Assembly (NCBI RefSeq): GCF_000621525.1
Contig: NZ_JHYC01000001.1
Span: forward strand, 1 to 64,000
Direction of reading: 5' to 3'
Length of the DNA: 64,000 nucleotides
Source of the DNA: Legionella fairfieldensis ATCC 49588
GTDB taxonomy: Bacteria > Pseudomonadota > Gammaproteobacteria > Legionellales > Legionellaceae
This document shows, in pieces, positions 17,389 to 27,670 of the stretch (positions within the stretch are counted from its first letter, which is position 1; every line of letters starts with the position of its first letter). The position numbers and the translations under genes are program-made. The notes beneath the pieces were generated by a model. That model was given only the letters and a program-made list of their open reading frames with translations, did not search any database and was not told the DNA's origin.

Positions 17389-20300
17389 TCAAGGTTGTAA
17401 CTCTTCATTCTCTTTATTCGTGGCCATCGCTTTTCGAGTATGATCTTCAGCAAGAAGCATATACATTGCTGGAACGACAAAGAGAGTAAACAGGGTGCCA
17501 ATTGAGATACCGGTTGCGATCACAAGCCCAATGTTATAACGACTTTCAGCACCTGCGCCTGTAGCCAGAATAAGTGGGATAACACCTAAAACCATCGCTG
17601 CCGTTGTCATTAAAATAGGACGTAAACGAATAGCTGCTGCCATTTGAATTGCTTCTCGTTTCGTTTTACCATTTAGTTGTAATTCGTTGGCGAACTGAAC
17701 AATTAAAATACCGTGTTTACTGATCAATCCAATTAACGTGACTAATCCTACTTCACTGTAGATATTAAGCGTTGCATGACCAATACCAAGACTCACAAAT
17801 ATCATTGCACCAAAAATTGACATAGGCACACTAATTAAAACAATAAGCGGATCTCGAAAACTTTCAAATAAAGCCGCAAGGGATAAGAAAATAATAATCA
17901 GCGCAAAGAAAAAGGTAATGATCAGACTGGAACCTTCCTGAATAAACTGACGTGATTGTGCCCCGTAATCAATGTAATAACCTTGAGGCATGACTTCTTT
18001 GGCAATATCAGCAAGCGTTGATAGTGCCTTTTGCATGGAAACGCCAGGAAAAGCAACCGCAGAAATGGTTACTGAATTAAGTTGCTGAAAATGATTCAAT
18101 GATTCAGGCACAATCTGCCTTTCAAGTTTAGCGACTGTTGAAAGAGGAATCGAAGACCCATTGGCTGTTGTAATATAATAATTCAATAACTGATCCGTAT
18201 TCAGGCGAAATTCCCTTTTCATTTGCGGGATCACCTGGTAGGAACGACCGGCATAATCAAAATAATTAATATAGTTTTCACTCAGTGATGCCCCAAAAAG
18301 ATTACCAATATCCTGCATAGTCAAACCAAATTCCGCTACTTTATCTCTATCGATGACAACTTTGGTTTGGAGTTGATCAATTTTAAGATCAGGATCAATA
18401 TAAGCAAAAATGCCACTGGCCCGGGCCTTTGTTAATATATTTTGCAATACCTCGTTTAAGTTTTCAAAAGTCTCCGTGGTAGTGATTACGAATTGAATAG
18501 GTAGCCCACTTCCGCCGCCGGGCAAGGAAGGTAACTGAAAAGCGGCTATTTTAGCGCCGGCTATTTTATCAAGATCCTTCTGCAAAAGAGGTTGCAATTG
18601 ATTAGTAGTACGCTTGCGTACATCCCATGGTTTAAAAACCATACCTATTATTGACTTATTCAGACCACCATTGCCATCAACCTGAAAAATATGGTCTGTC
18701 TCGTCAAATTTTTGAAAAAGTTTGTTGACCTGATTAGAATAAAGACGAGTCTGTTCCAGGGACGCATTGGCAGGCGCAGTAACTTGTGCAATGACAATCC
18801 CCATATCCTCCTGAGGCGCTAACTCAGAATCTGAAGTAACAAACAGAAAATAATTGCTTAATAAAATAAGAGTTGCGAAAACTGCAATAACCGGTAAATA
18901 GTTTAATCCTTTGGCTAACATCCGTTCATAGCCTCGTTCTAACTTTTTAAAAACCTCGTCGATATACTTCATAAAACGGTTTTTAGTATTATCAGCACCC
19001 GTTTTTAAAAATTTTGAACACATCATGGGTGAAAGTGTTAAAGCGATTACCGCAGAAACAGTCACAGCACCAGCCAGAGTAAAAGCAAACTCTGTAAATA
19101 AAGCGCCTGTTAATCCTCCCATAAAACCAATAGGCACATAAACCGCAATTAATACAACGGTTATTGCAATAATAGGGCCTGATAACTCCCTTGCACCCAA
19201 CAATGCGGCTTTAAATCGGGTCTGTCCTTCTTCAATATGGCGTTGCACATTTTCTACAACAATAATTGCATCATCAACGACTAATCCAATTCCTAATACC
19301 AAAGCCAGCAACGTTAATAAATTAATAGAATATCCCAGTATCGTCATGATAAAAAAAGAACCAATGATCGATAAAGGAATGGCGATAAGAGGAATAATCA
19401 CCGAACGAACAGAACCAAGAAAAAGAAAAATAACGCCTGTTACAATCAAAAAAGCCTCCAATAGGGAATGAATAACTTCATTAATTGAAGACGTGACAAA
19501 CAAACTGGCATCATAAACAATATTAGCTTTCAAGCCTTGAGGCAATTGAGCCTGAATACCAGGGAATATTTTTTTTATATCGCTGATTACCGTTAAAAGA
19601 TTCGCTGAAGGAGCGACAAGAATTCCGATGTACACGGCCGTACGACCATCAAAACTGACAAGAGAATTATAGTTTTGCGCACCTAATTGTACATCAGCGA
19701 CATCCTTTAATCGAACAATAGCCCCATTTTGCGCTTTCAGTACCATGTTCTTGAATTGTTCCACATTCTTTAGATCGGTACTGGCGGTAAGATTCTGGAT
19801 AAACATTTGACCGTCAGTACGCCCTACTGCGGAAATAAAATCATTATTGGCAAGTGCAGCTCCTATATCTGCCGCAGAAAGACCATATCCTGCCAATTTA
19901 ACCGGATCAAGCCAGGCACGAAGAGCAAAGGTTTGATTACCCAATATTTGAGCATTCTGTACTCCATTAACTGCTTGTAATTTAGGTTGAACCACGCGAA
20001 TCAAATAGTCTGTAATCTTATTAATAGGTAATTCATCGCTGTAAAAACCAATATACATCGAATCAATCGTTTGGCTGACTGAGACAGTAATAACAGGTTG
20101 CTGTGAATTTTTAGGTAACTGATTAAGAACAGCGTTAACCTTGGTAGTAATATCCGATAACGCTTTCAGAGGATCGTAATTAAGACGTAAGTAAACGGTG
20201 ATTGTACTGGTGCTGGGTGTGCTTGTGGAGGTCATATAATCAATACCATTGGCCTGAGCAATGGAATTTTCCAGAGGCGTGGTAATAAAACCGGCAATAA

Positions 20301-20472
20301 CATCCGGATCGGCACCCACATAGGTTGTTGTTACAGTAACAATTGCGTTTTCAGTGAAGGGATATTGCATTACCGGTAAAGAACCCATTGAACGCAAACC
20401 CATGGCTAAAATTAATAAACTAATTACGGTAGCAAGTACCGGGCGTCTAATAAAAATATCCGTAAACGGCAT
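17389..20472 (-). CDS. RND multidrug efflux pump, inner-membrane subunit (HAE1 family)
   Basis: 1027-aa AcrB/MexB-class proton antiporter that extrudes hydrophobic drugs through a tripartite channel. It starts with FTDIFIRRPVLATVISLLIL, and twelve helices with two large periplasmic loops are evident. The proton-relay pair is at Asp400-Asp401 (GIGLVVDDAIIVVENVQRH). The second half repeats the pattern, with GLISKHGILIVQFANELQ around residue 925. Length is normal for the family. It is the last gene of an OMF-MFP-RND operon, 42 bp after the fusion-protein gene. Substrate cannot be read; it is of the drug-pump type, not the HelA/CusA heavy-metal type. Confidence 0.93.
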   Translation of the reverse strand: MPFTDIFIRRPVLATVISLLILAMGLRSMGSLPVMQYPFTENAIVTVTTTYVGADPDVIAGFITTPLENSIAQANGIDYMTSTSTPSTSTITVYLRLNYDPLKALSDITTKVNAVLNQLPKNSQQPVITVSVSQTIDSMYIGFYSDELPINKITDYLIRVVQPKLQAVNGVQNAQILGNQTFALRAWLDPVKLAGYGLSAADIGAALANNDFISAVGRTDGQMFIQNLTASTDLKNVEQFKNMVLKAQNGAIVRLKDVADVQLGAQNYNSLVSFDGRTAVYIGILVAPSANLLTVISDIKKIFPGIQAQLPQGLKANIVYDASLFVTSSINEVIHSLLEAFLIVTGVIFLFLGSVRSVIIPLIAIPLSIIGSFFIMTILGYSINLLTLLALVLGIGLVVDDAIIVVENVQRHIEEGQTRFKAALLGARELSGPIIAITVVLIAVYVPIGFMGGLTGALFTEFAFTLAGAVTVSAVIALTLSPMMCSKFLKTGADNTKNRFMKYIDEVFKKLERGYERMLAKGLNYLPVIAVFATLILLSNYFLFVTSDSELAPQEDMGIVIAQVTAPANASLEQTRLYSNQVNKLFQKFDETDHIFQVDGNGGLNKSIIGMVFKPWDVRKRTTNQLQPLLQKDLDKIAGAKIAAFQLPSLPGGGSGLPIQFVITTTETFENLNEVLQNILTKARASGIFAYIDPDLKIDQLQTKVVIDRDKVAEFGLTMQDIGNLFGASLSENYINYFDYAGRSYQVIPQMKREFRLNTDQLLNYYITTANGSSIPLSTVAKLERQIVPESLNHFQQLNSVTISAVAFPGVSMQKALSTLADIAKEVMPQGYYIDYGAQSRQFIQEGSSLIITFFFALIIIFLSLAALFESFRDPLIVLISVPMSIFGAMIFVSLGIGHATLNIYSEVGLVTLIGLISKHGILIVQFANELQLNGKTKREAIQMAAAIRLRPILMTTAAMVLGVIPLILATGAGAESRYNIGLVIATGISIGTLFTLFVVPAMYMLLAEDHTRKAMATNKENEELQP

Positions 20473-20514
20473 GTCACTCCTTAATGTCTGGTGCCTTTAG
20501 CAACCTATTCGCTA

Positions 20515-21648
20515 TTATTTTTCAATTACTTTCGGTGCAGGATCATTACTCGGTTGTATTTCATTATTTATCCTGACAGGACTACCATTTTTAAGCTTGA
20601 GTTGGCCGCTTGTCACAACGGTATCCCCAAGATTTAAACCTTTCAAAATAGCTATCTGGTCACCTCGTGTTTCTCCCACCGTAACAAAAACCTGATTAGC
20701 TACAAGAACAGGTTGATTTTGATTGTCTTTTTTACCACTGTCTTTGACGACATAAGCAATATCACCGTAGGGATTAAAGCTAATTGCTGATTGAGGCAGC
20801 GTTAAATAAGTCTGGGGCTTTCCAGTATCGATCTCAACGCGTGCAAACATGCCTGGCTTTAGTAAAAAATGAGGATTGGATAAAGTGGCTTCCACCTCAA
20901 CGTTGCGTGTGCTGTTGTCTACTGCCGGTTGAATTGTCGTAATTTTTCCACGAAAAATTCGGTTGGGAAACGTATCGATTCTTATTGAAGCGATCTGTCC
21001 TGTTTCAAGTTGTGCCAACGTTTGCTGAGGTAGAAAAAAGTCTGCATAAATAGGGTCCAGTGCTTGCAAAGTAGTTACTGTATCACCTACATTGAGGTAC
21101 TGACCCGGGTTTACATTGTTAATACCTAATTGCCCGGAAAAAGGGGCACGAATAGTCTTTTTTTCTACCGTTGCCGCTTGCTCTTCAACCCGAGCCTGGA
21201 GATTTTTAAGGTTCCATTCATCGGCATCCACAGTTTGTTTACTCACCGCATGCACTGCATATTGCGCTTTATCACGCTGGTAGGTGATTTTTGCAAGTTC
21301 AACCTGAGCTTGCAAAGAATGCAATTGGCCTAATTCTGTACCTGCATTTAATTGCACCAAAACCTCCCCTTTTTCGGCTTTTGTCCCAGGGGTAAAATAA
21401 ATAGTTTGAACCATACCGGCCAATTCTGTTGTCACGTTCACCCCTACTCGGGCGCGCAAACTCCCCACAGCATTTAGTTTCGGCTGCCAAAGGGATGCTT
21501 CAACTTTCATGGTAGAAACAGTCACTACAGGTTCTGTTAATGAAGCCAGATATTTTTTGGTCATAATGGCTTTAAAAGCTTTCCAACCAAAAACCAGGCC
21601 GAAGAGAATTACAACACCAATTAACATGATAATCATTTGTTTTTTCAA
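20515..21648 (-). CDS. RND efflux periplasmic adaptor (membrane fusion protein)
   Basis: 377 aa. The single N-terminal helix (MIIMLIGVVILFGLVFGW) anchors it in the inner membrane. A lipoyl-like hybrid motif split around a hairpin (GSLRARVGVNVTTELAGMV and TIRAPFSGQLGINNVNPGQY), a beta-barrel and a membrane-proximal domain follow, as in MexE/AcrA-type HlyD-family proteins. It links the RND pump to the outer-membrane factor. It lies 75 bp after the OMF gene and 42 bp before the pump gene, all in one direction. Confidence 0.9.
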   Translation of the reverse strand: MKKQMIIMLIGVVILFGLVFGWKAFKAIMTKKYLASLTEPVVTVSTMKVEASLWQPKLNAVGSLRARVGVNVTTELAGMVQTIYFTPGTKAEKGEVLVQLNAGTELGQLHSLQAQVELAKITYQRDKAQYAVHAVSKQTVDADEWNLKNLQARVEEQAATVEKKTIRAPFSGQLGINNVNPGQYLNVGDTVTTLQALDPIYADFFLPQQTLAQLETGQIASIRIDTFPNRIFRGKITTIQPAVDNSTRNVEVEATLSNPHFLLKPGMFARVEIDTGKPQTYLTLPQSAISFNPYGDIAYVVKDSGKKDNQNQPVLVANQVFVTVGETRGDQIAILKGLNLGDTVVTSGQLKLKNGSPVRINNEIQPSNDPAPKVIEK

Positions 21649-21723
21649 GAAAAGTCTCTCTCTTAAAAGACAAAATAAGTAATAACAGCCAGCCTCGTAC
21701 TTACCCTATTGCTGACCAGCCTC

Positions 21724-23217
21724 CTATCCTGCACATTGCTGCACACACCAGGGTTTATGCCACCATCCGCCTCCCAAAGCCTGAAAAAGTCCTGCTGTAT
21801 CGATATAACGGGCCGCCTGAGCCTGGATGCGATTAATTCGGGCTTGTTGATACTGTTGCTGCGCATTTAACAGATTAATATAGCTTGCACCACCCAAGCG
21901 ATATTGATCAACATTCAGTTGAAGAGAGCGTCGGGCCGCCTCTTCAGCAAGGCGTTGAGCTTTTAGCGCCCTTGCATCCGTTTCTAACGCCCGCAAAGCA
22001 TCGGCTACATTTTGAAAAGCCTGCAAAACAGCTTGTCGGTATTGAGCACCAGCCTGTTGATAAGCTGCAATATTAGCTCGCCGCTGTGCGCGTAAAGCGC
22101 CACCATGCAAAATCGGCTGGGTAAACGAACTCATAATACTCCATATAGAATTCTGATGGGTAAACAGATTGGATAAGGAATTGTTAATCCAACCATAATA
22201 GCCCGTAATTGTAATTTGCGGGAGTAAATTCGCTGTGGCAACACCTATTTGAGCACAAGCTGCATGGACAAGCGCTTCGGCGGCACGTACATCAGGCCGT
22301 TGGCGTACAAGTTTTGAGGGTAAGCTCAATGGAATATTAGCAGGTAATTTCAAACTATTCAGTTTAACAACAGGTAAGGGTCTATCGGGGAAAGTCCCTA
22401 CTAATGCAGCCAAAGCATGTTTTGATTGCGCCAGACTTTTCTGTAAAGCAGGCAAGGTAGCTTTGGACTGTTCAACCAGTGTTTTCTGAGTCAGGACATT
22501 CGTGCTGGGAATTCCTCCCAGGCGATACTGGTGCTGTAAAATGGTCAATATATTTTGCTCAGCCTTAATTAAATCAATTGTTGCTTCAATCTGAGCCTCA
22601 TAAGAAGCAACGGTCACTGCTGTAGTGACTATATTGGAGGTTAAAGTAAGATAAGCGGCAATGACTTCAAATTGCTGGTAATCGACTTGAGCTCTCAGGG
22701 ATTCGATTTGTCGTCTGGCACCACCCCAGGTATCCAGTGTATAAGAAACATTAAATGACGTATTAAATAAATTAAATGTAAATGCCTCGTCTCCAAATCC
22801 TATTTGTTGTACAGAATATCGTTGTCTTTGAGCAAAACCGTTGAGATCAAAAGCAGGCCATAGCGAATTACCAATTTGGACATTCAAATTCTCCTGTGCC
22901 TCTCGCAAAGCCGCTCTCGCTGCTGCCAAATCGGGACTGTGTGCTAATCCCACCTGGATTAATTGATTAATCGCTTGCGAATGGAACAGTTCCCACCACA
23001 TAAGCGGAAGGTCTTTCCCCTTGAGAAAAGTCTGTGCTTCTCCTCCAGCGCCTTGCACTTGAGCTGTTTTGGCAGGAAGAGGTGATTCAGTGTATCGTTT
23101 CACCTTTGGTGAGGGAGACGGGTGAAAGTCCGGCCCTACCATAGGGCAGGCAGTTAAAAAAGCGGTCAGGCATAATAGTCCAATTACCCTGCTGATGCGA
23201 AAACTAAAAATGCACAC
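21724..23217 (-). CDS. RND efflux outer-membrane factor lipoprotein (NodT/OprM family)
   Basis: 497 aa. The signal peptide ends in a lipobox LTAC (Cys about 24), followed by PMVGPDFHPSPSPKVKRY, the standard opening of OprM/NodT trimeric channels. Two TolC-type repeats are seen, with RAALREAQENLNVQ and LNAQQQYQQARINRIQAQAA helices and the RPDVRAAEALVHAACAQIGV segment. First gene of the efflux operon; transcription probably begins in the AT-rich 23218-23400 region, although no regulator gene is adjacent. Confidence 0.91.
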   Translation of the reverse strand: MCIFSFRISRVIGLLCLTAFLTACPMVGPDFHPSPSPKVKRYTESPLPAKTAQVQGAGGEAQTFLKGKDLPLMWWELFHSQAINQLIQVGLAHSPDLAAARAALREAQENLNVQIGNSLWPAFDLNGFAQRQRYSVQQIGFGDEAFTFNLFNTSFNVSYTLDTWGGARRQIESLRAQVDYQQFEVIAAYLTLTSNIVTTAVTVASYEAQIEATIDLIKAEQNILTILQHQYRLGGIPSTNVLTQKTLVEQSKATLPALQKSLAQSKHALAALVGTFPDRPLPVVKLNSLKLPANIPLSLPSKLVRQRPDVRAAEALVHAACAQIGVATANLLPQITITGYYGWINNSLSNLFTHQNSIWSIMSSFTQPILHGGALRAQRRANIAAYQQAGAQYRQAVLQAFQNVADALRALETDARALKAQRLAEEAARRSLQLNVDQYRLGGASYINLLNAQQQYQQARINRIQAQAARYIDTAGLFQALGGGWWHKPWCVQQCAG

Positions 23218-23499
23218 TTACCGCAATCCTTGTGAATTTGGTGATTTTACTAATCTATCATGAATTTATAGCGCATGTTAAATCTAAAGATACTAAAATA
23301 CTACAAAGATAAAATTAACTGCGAATGCTTTTATATAAAGAAATATTTTTTACCAAAATGTTCTATATTTTTCTAAATAGGAATAGGTATTAAAGTGAGG
23401 CATGGCATTAGATTAAGATAACGCACAAAAGCTCAATCCTTGAGTAGTTGGTCTATAATAGGAGGACCAGTTAATTACAATAGTACAAATGAGCTTAAG

Positions 23500-24429
23500 A
23501 TGTTATTTTTTAATGAAAAAAATAATGAAAACCAGAGCAACAGAAATTTATTACTCAATGTTCCGATGGAGAATTATTTATTTATACCAAAAAACAAGCA
23601 CTCTGAGAATATAAAAGGTTTTTTCTCACACGGTGTTTGGGACTGTGTATGCGGATTTATTTCAGGTAAAAATGGCTATGCATTTTTTCATTTTTATAAA
23701 AAAAATGACCCCGATTGCATCCTCAATTTAATTAAAAAGGATTTTGAAAGTGATCCAGAATTGCGTATCACGTTAATAGGAGGCAGTTTATCGAATGCAT
23801 TCAATCCCTGGAAAGAAAAAAATAGACATGTTAGTGCTGAAGATTGGAATAATAATTACGCTCAATTAACGGGTAATGATGCCATTAACTGGATAAGAAA
23901 AACAGAAATTAATCCTGACTCTTCTTATTTTCATCCCGAACGCAAGAATAGGCATAAATTAGAGAAAATAGTTCAAGAATGCATTATTGAACTCGACAAT
24001 GGATTTATAGAATACGATTATAAAAAATTGGATTTGATGCTTAAGGATCTCAATTTAACAGTTAGGGGATTTGGTGGTGCCGCCAGTTTTAATGTAAGAG
24101 GTATTAAAGATCTTGTTGGATATCAAAATATGGGAAGATTATTAAGGGCTTTTAGCGAGAGTCGGATTGTCTCAAAAGAAAATATTTCTCATTATCATTG
24201 TGTTCCAGGTTACGACGTAGTAGTAAATTTTAACAAGGGTGATGAGTTACTTACTACATACCAGGAACAGCCTCTTGGCACATTAGATACCGGTGAAGAA
24301 AAGTATGACGTCCTGATTTCCGATGAAATCGGGGCATTAGGATTATCCATTGTTAGATTAGAAGAAGCCAGTGTTTCTGAATATACCTCTTTAAATAGTC
24401 AGGATCTTATTCCTAAATTTAAAAAGTGA
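23500..24429 (+). CDS. Unknown protein with CheD/CNF-like candidate deamidase motif
   Basis: About 309 aa from the ATG at 23500; an in-frame TTG at 23440 would add 20 residues and cannot be excluded, as neither start has a good ribosome site. No signal peptide or membrane helix is seen. Near residues 44-66, HGVWDCVCGFI then NGYAFFHF resembles the catalytic region of CheD-type glutamine deamidases and CNF-like toxins: a Cys, a beta-strand, then His 13-15 residues later. It is followed by LRITLIGGSLSN, like the CheD strand with GG. A second VRGFGGAASFNVRG occurs at about 195. This is a low-certainty fold guess. Base composition is AT-rich, and it stands alone between operons, fitting an acquired effector. 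Confidence 0.62.
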   Translation: MLFFNEKNNENQSNRNLLLNVPMENYLFIPKNKHSENIKGFFSHGVWDCVCGFISGKNGYAFFHFYKKNDPDCILNLIKKDFESDPELRITLIGGSLSNAFNPWKEKNRHVSAEDWNNNYAQLTGNDAINWIRKTEINPDSSYFHPERKNRHKLEKIVQECIIELDNGFIEYDYKKLDLMLKDLNLTVRGFGGAASFNVRGIKDLVGYQNMGRLLRAFSESRIVSKENISHYHCVPGYDVVVNFNKGDELLTTYQEQPLGTLDTGEEKYDVLISDEIGALGLSIVRLEEASVSEYTSLNSQDLIPKFKK

Positions 24430-24556
24430 TAAACACAGCACCAGGTAGCTCTATCACAATAATTTGCAAATAATGTTCAGCGGATAATCCTTTAGGATAG
24501 ACAATAAATACAGATAATATGAGTTGGAAGTCTTGTTTTTTAAATTTTTATTCCTA

Positions 24557-25876
24557 TTAACAATTAAAACGAATTTGATAAACTTTTTCACAATGCTCCC
24601 GATAAAACAAATCACTTACTGCATAGCCCACTACACAAGCCAACTGAGAATTGATATAAAGCAATGGAATACGGTCGCGAAGCCAGGGAGGAATACTCCA
24701 TTCCTGAAATAATTTTTTTAATCGTTTGGTTTGTCCATGCCAGGAAAATAATTCGCCGCCCTGTCGAAATCGAATTTCCAGGAGACTGTGCTCCGGACAA
24801 TGCAACCCTTTATTAGTCAGTTTTGCATGTAAATCACCGATCCCTTCCAGGTATAGCGGTTCTGGAAAAAAAGACCAAGGCAAGGAAACAGGCAATATTG
24901 CCTGATTATTCTTTAAAAGATAAAGCGTTTGTTGATAACGTCTTATACAGACATTATCCCAACTGACCTGCGGATTCGCATCTCCTCGTGCATCAATAAC
25001 CTCTGTAATAAGACGATTAAAAGTCACTGTATCAGGTAATCTCAGCTGATGACGCTTAAGCCAGACACGCAGCACATTGTCAATTCGTGCCTTACTTAAC
25101 GAAAGTAAAGGAGTCAGTGACAAAGTCATCGTTTTATAGCTTAATTCTGGACAGTCAATTTTTGCCAGATCGTCCAGATTGGCTTCAGCCTGCTGACAAT
25201 GATTAGCGCTTCGTGCTAAACAAGTGACTACTTCAGGCCAACGTGACTGGAGTAAAGGAATGATCTGATGTCTTAAATAATTACGGGAAAAACGGATGTC
25301 TTCATTACTTTCATCGTCTATCCATTGTAACTGATACCAATTGGCATAATTTTCTAATGTTTGACGAGAGTGTTGCAATAAAGGTCTTAATAATTGACCC
25401 TCCATAAATTCTTTCGCAGTAGCCATAGCACTTAAGCCTCCCACACCCGCACCGCGAAAAAGTTGTAAAAGTAACGTTTCAGCCTGATCATCCTGATGAT
25501 GCCCCAGGATTAAACAGTCACCCGCCTTAATTAGCGAGGCAAAAATCTTATATCGAGCTTGCCTGGCTTTCTCTTCTATATTAGCCTGACGGTCAACTTC
25601 GACCTTTTTAATCCTTAAAGGAAGCCCTGATGCATTACAAAATCGCTGGCAATGCTCTTCCCATAATAAAGCATGCATACTTAGTCCATGATTAACATGC
25701 ACAGCCACCAGCTTTTTACGCAACTCAGATTGCTCAGCTAAATTATGAAGCAACACAGTTGAGTCAAGCCCACCGCTAAAACCAACAAAAATTCTGGTGC
25801 ATTGAGCTAATTGCTTTACCCAATCCGGGTCCAACAATGATTTAATCACAAGCTCCCATCGCCATAAATTTCTCAT
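24557..25876 (-). CDS. tilS: tRNA(Ile)-lysidine synthase
   Basis: 439 aa. Modifies C34 of the CAU anticodon of tRNA-Ile to lysidine, changing its reading from AUG to AUA. The PP-loop SGGLDS is at residues 34-39. [17 protein letters not shown] and [19 protein letters not shown] are the usual following motifs, and the C-terminal TilS domains ([20 protein letters not shown]) are present. Start is uncertain: the frame opens at 25876, but a GTG at 25849 would reduce the overlap with accA from 35 to 8 bp. Coupled to accA as in many gammaproteobacteria (E. coli accA-ldcC-tilS region). Confidence 0.92.
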   Translation of the reverse strand: MRNLWRWELVIKSLLDPDWVKQLAQCTRIFVGFSGGLDSTVLLHNLAEQSELRKKLVAVHVNHGLSMHALLWEEHCQRFCNASGLPLRIKKVEVDRQANIEEKARQARYKIFASLIKAGDCLILGHHQDDQAETLLLQLFRGAGVGGLSAMATAKEFMEGQLLRPLLQHSRQTLENYANWYQLQWIDDESNEDIRFSRNYLRHQIIPLLQSRWPEVVTCLARSANHCQQAEANLDDLAKIDCPELSYKTMTLSLTPLLSLSKARIDNVLRVWLKRHQLRLPDTVTFNRLITEVIDARGDANPQVSWDNVCIRRYQQTLYLLKNNQAILPVSLPWSFFPEPLYLEGIGDLHAKLTNKGLHCPEHSLLEIRFRQGGELFSWHGQTKRLKKLFQEWSIPPWLRDRIPLLYINSQLACVVGYAVSDLFYREHCEKVYQIRFNC

Positions 25877-26795
25877 AACGTTGATTAAGTAGCTCTTCCA
25901 TGGGTAAACTTTTCAACACACGCAATTCATTAATCAGACAATCCTTCAAACGAGAAGTCATGTCGGTAATATCACGATGAGCTCCTCCTAAAGGTTCAGC
26001 GATGACATTATCTATAAGCCCTGCTTCAAGAATTTTATGAGCGGTGATTCCCATGGCACGAGCTGCTTCGCTTGCTTTGGCAGCGTCTTTCCAGAGAATG
26101 GAGGCACAACCTTCGGGGGAAATAACTGAGTAAATGCTATATTGCAACATAAGCACTCTGTCTCCTACGCCTATGGCCAATGCACCACCAGAGCCTGCCT
26201 CTCCGGTTACCGTACAAATCACTTGTGTTCTAAGCTTGGCCATTTCAAGTAAATTTCTGGCAATGGCTTCTGATTGATTACGTTCTTCTGCGCCAATGCC
26301 GGGATAGGCGCCTGCTGTATCAATGAATGTAAAAACAGGCAACCTGAATTTTTCGGCCATTTTCATTAATCGCAATGCTTTACGATATTCTTCGGGGCGT
26401 GCCATACCAAAGTTACGATAGACTTTTTCTTTAGTCCGTTTACCTTTTTGATGACCTAAAACCATGACCGCCTCACCATTCAGGCGAGCCAGACCACCAA
26501 TAATAGCCGGTGCAGAAGAATAATGCCTGTCCCCGTGCAATTCTTGAAAATCAGTAAAAATATTCTCAATATAATCGGTAGTCTGCGGACGCAAGGGATG
26601 CCTTGCCATTTGTGCCACCTGCCAGGGTTCCAGATTAGAAAAAATATTAGCGGTTAACTCCCCACATTTTGCTTCCAGGCGTGCAATTTCTTCACTCAAA
26701 TTCACTTCATTATCACTGCCCACCATGCGCAGTGCCTGAATTTTTTGATTCAGTTCCTCGATAGGTTGTTCAAAATCCAAAAATTGTCGGCTCAT
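25842..26795 (-). CDS. accA: Acetyl-CoA carboxylase carboxyltransferase subunit alpha
   Basis: 317 aa. Forms the carboxyltransferase with AccD, moving the carboxyl group from biotin to acetyl-CoA to give malonyl-CoA. Typical text: [19 protein letters not shown] at the start, then [38 protein letters not shown] and [20 protein letters not shown]. The ATG at 26795 ([11 protein letters not shown]) matches family starts; an in-frame GTG one codon earlier is ignored. tilS overlaps its end. The birA gene about 1.5 kb away serves the same pathway by biotinylating AccB. Confidence 0.96.
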   Translation of the reverse strand: MSRQFLDFEQPIEELNQKIQALRMVGSDNEVNLSEEIARLEAKCGELTANIFSNLEPWQVAQMARHPLRPQTTDYIENIFTDFQELHGDRHYSSAPAIIGGLARLNGEAVMVLGHQKGKRTKEKVYRNFGMARPEEYRKALRLMKMAEKFRLPVFTFIDTAGAYPGIGAEERNQSEAIARNLLEMAKLRTQVICTVTGEAGSGGALAIGVGDRVLMLQYSIYSVISPEGCASILWKDAAKASEAARAMGITAHKILEAGLIDNVIAEPLGGAHRDITDMTSRLKDCLINELRVLKSLPMEELLNQRYEKFMAMGACD

Positions 26796-26874
26796 CACTT
26801 ACTCGTTGGCGAATTTATTTTCATGCGTTATGATAACCGTAACTTCTTTTTGATGCCACCGTTCATCGCATTCT

Positions 26875-27627
26875 ATGCTATTAAATGCCTTTTCATTATT
26901 ACCTGATGATTACCAATTACAGAATAAACGCATTGATATCTGGGAATTCCCTTTAGATAAACTGCCTCCCAAAGCCAATTCATTGCTTGATGAGGCAGAG
27001 GCAATACGGGCAAATCGTTTTTATTTTGAGCGACATCGCCGCCGTTTTACAGTAGCACGTGCTCTGTTACGCCTGATTTTAGGTCGTTACCTTAAAAAAA
27101 CCGCCGATCAGGTGATTTTTTCCTACAATAAACAGGGGAAGCCACAAGTCGCACACCCACTGGCTATTGAGTTTAACTTAAGTCATTCACGTGATTTGGC
27201 ACTCCTTGCCATAGGACAACAATTTCCATTAGGTGTTGATCTGGAGTTTTTTTCTGCAAGATCCTATGATGGTATCGCTAAAACTTTATTCTCCCCCCAA
27301 GAATTACAACTGTTTTTAAAACTTCCTTCTTACTTAAAAACGCAATCCTTTTTTCATATCTGGGCCCAAAAAGAAGCCTTTATTAAAGCCTGTGGTTTAG
27401 GTCTTTCCTATCCAACACAGTGTTTTACCGTGTCTATTCTCCCGGCATCGCCGATTCTGGTCGCAGACTCTCTCCATAATAAGGAGTGGTTAATAAGTCC
27501 TTTTACACCACAGCCAGGTTGCAGTGCAGCACTTTGTCATCATCCAGACATTCAGGAAATACGCTATTTACGTATTAAAAATCTTATAGAGGTTTTTGCG
27601 CATCTACCTGATAACTCACACTTTTGA
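26875..27627 (+). CDS. 4'-phosphopantetheinyl transferase, Sfp/AcpT type
   Basis: 250 aa. Transfers the phosphopantetheine arm of CoA to carrier-protein serines. Motifs are in order: KQGKPQV then EFNLSHSRDLALLAIG (about 83-113), GVDLEFF with the Mg-binding Asp-x-Glu (about 118), and FFHIWAQKEAFIKACGLGLS with the W-x-x-KEA-x-K core (about 160). Length fits the Sfp class rather than the short AcpS class. The partner is unknown, as no PKS or NRPS gene is in the window. Divergent from accA across 79 bp. Confidence 0.88.
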   Translation: MLLNAFSLLPDDYQLQNKRIDIWEFPLDKLPPKANSLLDEAEAIRANRFYFERHRRRFTVARALLRLILGRYLKKTADQVIFSYNKQGKPQVAHPLAIEFNLSHSRDLALLAIGQQFPLGVDLEFFSARSYDGIAKTLFSPQELQLFLKLPSYLKTQSFFHIWAQKEAFIKACGLGLSYPTQCFTVSILPASPILVADSLHNKEWLISPFTPQPGCSAALCHHPDIQEIRYLRIKNLIEVFAHLPDNSHF

Positions 27628-27670
27628 TTTTTCGTCTATAGTTGTTATTAACAGAGATATTAATAAGGAT

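Noticed and set aside
17389-23217. Heavy-metal (HelABC/CusCBA) efflux system
   Set aside because: The pump reads as the HAE1 drug type, with the D400-D401 pair and no CusA-type methionine-rich or long HME features.
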